Below are positions 57,903 to 64,000 of a stretch of 64,000 nucleotides of DNA, piece by piece. The stretch is from JABFXX01 sp036489755 (GTDB lineage Bacteria; Myxococcota_A; Polyangia; Haliangiales; Haliangiaceae). The stretch spans positions 310,001 to 374,000 of the forward strand of contig DASXFD010000070.1 in the NCBI GenBank assembly GCA_036489755.1, written 5' to 3'. The notes beneath the pieces were generated by a model that made no database searches, was not told where the DNA came from, and saw only the letters and a list, made by a program, of their open reading frames with translations. The position numbers and the translations under genes were made by a program. Every line of letters begins with the position of its first letter. Within the stretch, counting starts at the first letter, position 1.

Positions 57903-59285
57903 TTAGTGACCGTGCATTTCCATCGCGTCGTGGACGGCGTGCTCGGCCTGGCGGATGTGGCCGACCGCGCGGCCGCGTAGACCCTGCGCCCACGCGTTGT
58001 CCTCGCGCGACTCGATGTCGGACGCGGCCTTGTGGAGCATCTCCTCGGCGCGCTTCAGGCGATCGCGGTGGCCCAAGTGCACGTCGATCGCGGGGTGATC
58101 CGACAGCGGCTTGCCGTCGTCGATCGACGCGTGCTTGATCTCGTTGATCGCGGCGTCGACCTCGCGGATCGCGGTGTTCTCATCCCACTTCACTTCCGGG
58201 TGCGCCGGCTTCTCGAGCAGCGCGCGGACGTGGCGGAGATCGCTGAGCGCGTGGAGGTACGCGGGGTGTGCGGTCGGGCTCGGCGCGGGCTGCTCGACGA
58301 CGGCCGGCGGAGGGCCGCCCGGCTGCACGTGCGCGTCGGCCATGCCGTCGTGGATCGCGCGAGCCGCGAGCTCGATGTGACCGACCGCGCGGTTCTTGAG
58401 GCCGTTCGCGAAGCCGTTGTCTTCGGCCTGGTTGACGTCGCGCTGCGCGGTCTCGACGAGCTCGAGCGCCTTCTGCAGGCGATTGCCCCAGACCATGCCG
58501 TCGTCGACCGGCGGGTGATCGTCGACGTTCTTGCCGTCGTCGATCGACGCGTGCTTGATCTCGTTGATGGCGGCGTCGATCTCGCGGATCGCGCGGTTCT
58601 CGTCCCACTTCACGGTCGTGCGCGCGGGGCGATGCAGATAGCCGCGCGCGGCGCGCAGATCGCTGAGCGCATGCATGTAGTGAGGATGCGCGACGGCAAC
58701 AGGCGGCGGCGGCGCGGGCTGCTCGACGACCACCGGCGGCGGCGGCAGCGGCTGGACGCGCGCATCGGTCATGCCGTCGTGGATCGCGCGCGCGGCGAGA
58801 TCGATGTGGCCGACCGCGCGGTTCTTGAGGCCGTTCGCGAAGCCGTTGTCTTCCGCCTGGCCGACGTCGCGGCGCGCGGTCTCGACGAGCTCGAGCGCCT
58901 TCTGCAGGCGGTTGCCCCAGACCATGCCGTTGTCGACCGGCGGGTGATCATCGATGTTCTTGCCGTCGTCGATCGACGCGCGCTTGATCTCGTTGATGGC
59001 GGCGTCGATCTCGCGGATGGCGCGGTTCTCGTCCCACTTGACGGTCGCGCGCGCCGGGCGATGCAAGTAACCGCGCGCGGCGCGCAGATCGCTGAGCGCG
59101 TGCATGTAGTGAGGATGTGCGACCGGCTCGGCCGCAGGCGGCGGCGGCGCGGGTGCCGGAGCCGGAGCCGAAGCGACGACGACCGGTTGCGGCGCGGGTT
59201 GTGGCGGCGGCGCCGTGGTCGTGGCCGTGACTTGGGCCGAGCCGGTACAACCTGCAGCAAACAAGAGGACGAGTGAGAGCTTCAT
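57903..59285 (-). CDS. Lipoprotein with three tandem ~115-residue repeats
   Basis: A 460-residue protein. Signal peptide MKLSLVLLFAAGC (Cys13), then a Pro/Ala/Val-rich spacer (20-55). Three repeats follow at 57-172, 200-314 and 340-458, joined by Pro-rich linkers. Each repeat reads HPHYMHALSDLRAARGYL (HPAYLHALSDLRHVRALL in the third), VKWDEN-AIREIDAAINEIK, ASIDDGK, NRLQKALELVE, EDNGFANGLKNRAVGHI and ends AARAIHDGM. The repeats are helical with conserved His, Asp and Asn residues. The first two are nearly identical; the third has diverged. An intrinsic terminator follows. Function unknown; likely a periplasmic four-helix-bundle protein. Confidence 0.88.
   Translation of the reverse strand: MKLSLVLLFAAGCTGSAQVTATTTAPPPQPAPQPVVVASAPAPAPAPPPPAAEPVAHPHYMHALSDLRAARGYLHRPARATVKWDENRAIREIDAAINEIKRASIDDGKNIDDHPPVDNGMVWGNRLQKALELVETARRDVGQAEDNGFANGLKNRAVGHIDLAARAIHDGMTDARVQPLPPPPVVVEQPAPPPPVAVAHPHYMHALSDLRAARGYLHRPARTTVKWDENRAIREIDAAINEIKHASIDDGKNVDDHPPVDDGMVWGNRLQKALELVETAQRDVNQAEDNGFANGLKNRAVGHIELAARAIHDGMADAHVQPGGPPPAVVEQPAPSPTAHPAYLHALSDLRHVRALLEKPAHPEVKWDENTAIREVDAAINEIKHASIDDGKPLSDHPAIDVHLGHRDRLKRAEEMLHKAASDIESREDNAWAQGLRGRAVGHIRQAEHAVHDAMEMHGH
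57912..58268 (-). repeat. Coding repeat 3 of the triplicated lipoprotein
   Basis: Residues 340-458; clearly homologous but diverged, most in the first helix and in the middle segment. Confidence 0.75.
58344..58688 (-). repeat. Coding repeat 2 of the triplicated lipoprotein
   Basis: Residues 200-314; differs from repeat 1 at only a few positions. Confidence 0.8.
58770..59117 (-). repeat. Coding repeat 1 of the triplicated lipoprotein
   Basis: Residues 57-172. Very similar to repeat 2 at DNA level as well, implying recent duplication. Confidence 0.8.
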
Positions 59286-59428
59286 GTTCGAGTCTCCGAG
59301 ATAGTGCGCCGCGAATCATTGCAGGTCGGAGGCCGTGATTCAGGGGCAGGAACATCCAGATCGCGTGTCAGTCTGCCTCCGTCGGGCACAATGCCCGCCC
59401 CAGAATCAGGTAAGGTGACGGCCTCGAC

Positions 59429-60655
<1,227 letters not shown>

Positions 60656-60670
60656 AGAACGGACGACGGC

Positions 60671-61891
60671 TCACTGCCCGAAAACGGCGTTGCTCGTGCG
60701 GATCTCGCCGGTCGCCGGCGCGGGCACGATCTGCGCGTTCGCGAAGATGCCGGCCGCCTGCAGGTCGCTGAAGCTCGCGAGATCCGAGCTGTCGATCGCG
60801 GTCAGCTCGCCGTCGATCATCGTTGGATCGTCGGGCAGCGAGATCACCTGCGCCGTCGTCGGATCGACCTGCGGGAATGCGATCTGCGTGGTGTCGGGCG
60901 TGACGACGGCGTCCCACGTCAGGTTCGCCATCGTTCCGGACCACGACGCATGGAGATCGAGCGCGTCGGGTCCGGCGATCGTCACCGCGGGCCACGACGC
61001 TTCGAGCGTCGCCTCGAGCGCGAGTGTTGGCGCGGAAATCTCGCCCATGAAGTCACTCGTGCCGACCGCGATCGCCGACGGCGTGCCAGGCGCGTACTGA
61101 CTCGCGGCCTGATCGCCCATCGTCGCGCCGACGATCGACGAATCGACGACAAGCCCGTTCCACACGAGCGCCTGACCGCCGGCGACGTCGGGCGTCGGGA
61201 ACGACAGCGTGTCGGAGATCAGCGTGAGCGCGACGGTGGCGGTCGTGCCGGTCTGCGTGACCGGAACCATGGTGCCGGTGGTCGCCCAGCTCGCGAGCGA
61301 GAAATCGGCGATCGGATCGCCGGCCTGGTCCATGCCGATCGGCTCGCGCGCCGCGCCGTAGCCGAGCAGGTTGTCGCTGCCGTCGAAGCCGCGCACGAGC
61401 ACGTCGATGTTGATATCGGTGCCCTCGCATTGCGCGAGCACGTTGAACACGCCCGGCAGCGACGCCGCGGTTTGCGCGTTGCAGCCGAGATCGACGCGAT
61501 ACGACGCTGCGCCGGGCAGCTGCGGGGCCGACACCGTGAGGGCGGCGACGACGAGCGGCACCGACGCGTGCGGCGGGCCGTGGATCACGAGCTCGCTGTC
61601 GTCGGCGGTGATCGGCACGGTGACGAGCGAGATGTCCGTCGGCTGCGGCTCGATCAGCGCGGGAAACACCGCGGTGACGTACGCGCCGGGCTCGATCTGC
61701 ACATCGGCGTGGCCGGTCGCATCGGCGGTCTCGGTGTCGATGATCGTGCCGTCGGCCCGCTGCGAAATGATCGTCGCGCCGGCCTCGGCGATGATCGGCC
61801 CGGCGAGCGCGGTCACGCCTTGCACGGGTCCGCTCGCCGAACGCGTACAGGCGGCGAGCGCGACGATCTGCGCGAGGACGACGATGCGCAC
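60671..61891 (-). CDS. Lipoprotein of unknown function, between MoxR and vWA genes
   Basis: A 406-residue protein from GTG 61891 with signal VRIVVLAQIVALAAC (Cys15). The rest is rich in Thr/Ala/Val/Asp with repeated beta-strand patterns (TIISQRADGTIIDTETADAT, VPLVVAALTVSAP, TVALTLISDTLSFPTP), suggesting several immunoglobulin- or carboxypeptidase-regulatory-like beta-sandwiches. An early segment, GHADVQIEPGAYVTAVFP, is typical of a carboxypeptidase-regulatory-like domain. It is on the opposite strand to its neighbours, so it is probably not part of the MoxR-vWA operon. No enzyme motif is seen. Confidence 0.83.
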   Translation of the reverse strand: MRIVVLAQIVALAACTRSASGPVQGVTALAGPIIAEAGATIISQRADGTIIDTETADATGHADVQIEPGAYVTAVFPALIEPQPTDISLVTVPITADDSELVIHGPPHASVPLVVAALTVSAPQLPGAASYRVDLGCNAQTAASLPGVFNVLAQCEGTDINIDVLVRGFDGSDNLLGYGAAREPIGMDQAGDPIADFSLASWATTGTMVPVTQTGTTATVALTLISDTLSFPTPDVAGGQALVWNGLVVDSSIVGATMGDQAASQYAPGTPSAIAVGTSDFMGEISAPTLALEATLEASWPAVTIAGPDALDLHASWSGTMANLTWDAVVTPDTTQIAFPQVDPTTAQVISLPDDPTMIDGELTAIDSSDLASFSDLQAAGIFANAQIVPAPATGEIRTSNAVFGQ

Positions 61892-61927
61892 GGCGCCGCA
61901 TCCTGCCTTAGCCGGCGGCGCGCGTGC

Positions 61928-61933
61928 TAGCTT
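61928..61933 (+). promoter_or_regulatory. Probable -10 element of the vWA gene
   Basis: TAGCTT is 6 bases before GTG 61940. Confidence 0.4.
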
Positions 61934-61939
61934 TGTTCG

Positions 61940-63463
<1,524 letters not shown>

Positions 63464-63534
63464 GCTTGGTCGCGCTTCCGCCGCTTCGCGATGCGGACCG
63501 CGCCGCGCGGCGAGTGTCAAGCGGCGGCGAGTGC

Positions 63535-63540
63535 TAGGCT
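63535..63540 (+). promoter_or_regulatory. Probable -10 element of the last gene
   Basis: TAGGCT is 9 bases before GTG 63550, as before the gene at 54763. Confidence 0.4.
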
Positions 63541-63549
63541 GACCGCGAC

Positions 63550-64000
63550 GTGGCGCGCAAGGCGTTCAATTCGATCGAGAGCTCGGCCGATCAGGGCGAA
63601 GCGTTCTTCCAGCAGGGCAGGTGGAGCGAGTCCGAGCGGCATTTCCGCGACCTGATCGGCGAGACGCACGTCATCAACTACGAGTACGACGACTGGCTGC
63701 GCCGGCTCGGCGAGGTCTATCGCCACCTCGGCCGCACGCGCGAGGCCGCGTTCATCTACCTCTATCTCCACTACTTCGACATGGCGCGCAGCCAGCTCTC
63801 CGGCGACGAGCACGTCGCGCTGCGCGCGCGGCTCGCCGAGATGGAGAAAAAGTGGATCGAGGCGGCGCAGCTCTATCAACAGGCCGGGCTGCCCGTGCAC
63901 GCGGCCGTCGCGTACGAGAAGGCGAAGCAATATCCCGAGGCCGTCGCATCGTGGAAGGCGCTGCTGCACCACCCCGGGCTCGCGCATCGCCCGTACGAGC
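63550..64000 (+). CDS. TPR-like protein, cut by the window edge
   Basis: At least 150 residues from GTG 63550 with no stop before the right edge. Helical hairpins of TPR type are visible: GEAFFQQGRWSESERHFRDL, LRRLGEVYRHLGRTREAAFI, YLYLHYFDMARSQLSGDEHV, WIEAAQLYQQAGLPVHAAVA and AYEKAKQYPEAVASWKALL. It follows the vWA gene on the same strand after 86 bases and is probably another component of that locus. Nothing more can be said without the missing 3' part. Confidence 0.8.
   Translation, partial: MARKAFNSIESSADQGEAFFQQGRWSESERHFRDLIGETHVINYEYDDWLRRLGEVYRHLGRTREAAFIYLYLHYFDMARSQLSGDEHVALRARLAEMEKKWIEAAQLYQQAGLPVHAAVAYEKAKQYPEAVASWKALLHHPGLAHRPYE

Overview
The window is high-G+C DNA with dense, mostly short-spaced genes on both strands. 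It contains many lipoproteins with very short signal peptides, a TIGR02996/leucine-rich-repeat type protein family, huge TPR proteins and a class II ribonucleotide reductase. Together these point to a myxobacterium-like member of Myxococcota (Haliangiales/Kofleriaceae would fit). This assignment is inferred from gene content; no rRNA or tRNA gene was recognised. No CRISPR array, insertion sequence, prophage or attachment site was seen, and no gene-free stretch exceeds 300 bases.

Layout. 1-13.8 kb: a truncated lipoprotein with a Tudor/SH3-like segment, a 2831-residue TPR protein, a membrane-anchored tricorn-type protease, a YceI-like lipoprotein behind two palindromes, and a NadR-like P-loop kinase. 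13.8-16.8 kb: a propeller lipoprotein converging on a sialidase-like lipoprotein. 16.8-22.7 kb: a six-gene minus-strand operon joined almost entirely by 4-base overlaps. Its order is IPT/TIG protein, circularly permuted ATP-grasp, alpha-E, a fused class-II-amidotransferase-like/transglutaminase protein, FMN-dependent 2-hydroxy-acid dehydrogenase, and a membrane zinc ribbon. 22.8-24.6 kb: small SWIM, lipoprotein, GNAT and double-glycine-leader SGNH genes. 24.6-29.6 kb: a transglutaminase-DUF2126 protein and a second DUF2126 protein, the usual partners of the ATP-grasp/alpha-E module. 29.6-38.2 kb: CoA-binding protein, lipoprotein, zinc-ribbon M23 peptidase, a TIGR02996/SWIM protein, a degenerate CobS homologue, Smr and RNase Z-like MBL proteins, UbiB and PilZ. 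39.0-41.3 kb: adenosylcobalamin-dependent ribonucleotide reductase interrupted by a 145-residue mini-intein. 42-49.8 kb: hydrolase, ribbon-helix-helix protein, DksA, a Rieske/cytochrome b-diheme c quinol oxidoreductase operon, class I fumarase, LamG lipoprotein and Hsp70-like ATPase. 49.9-54.7 kb: hydrolase lipoprotein, a TIGR02996 protein coupled to SixA, azoreductase and an OmpA lipoprotein. 54.8 kb to the end: three unrecognised proteins, a lipoprotein with three internal repeats, and a MoxR ATPase and vWA protein followed by a TPR protein cut by the window edge.

How it fits together. The most coherent system is the ATP-grasp/alpha-E/transglutaminase/DUF2126 set (16.8-29.6 kb). It matches the predicted peptide-ligase and peptide-cleavage neighbourhoods that usually carry the Anbu proteasome-like Ntn hydrolase. 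Here no Anbu is present, and an Ntn-fold amidotransferase domain that has lost both its nucleophilic Cys and its oxyanion Asn is fused to the transglutaminase. The second candidate system is the MoxR-vWA locus at the right end. Across the window at least fourteen genes have a TANNNT hexamer about 5-9 bases before the start codon, usually with no ribosome binding site, which suggests leaderless transcription is common in this organism.
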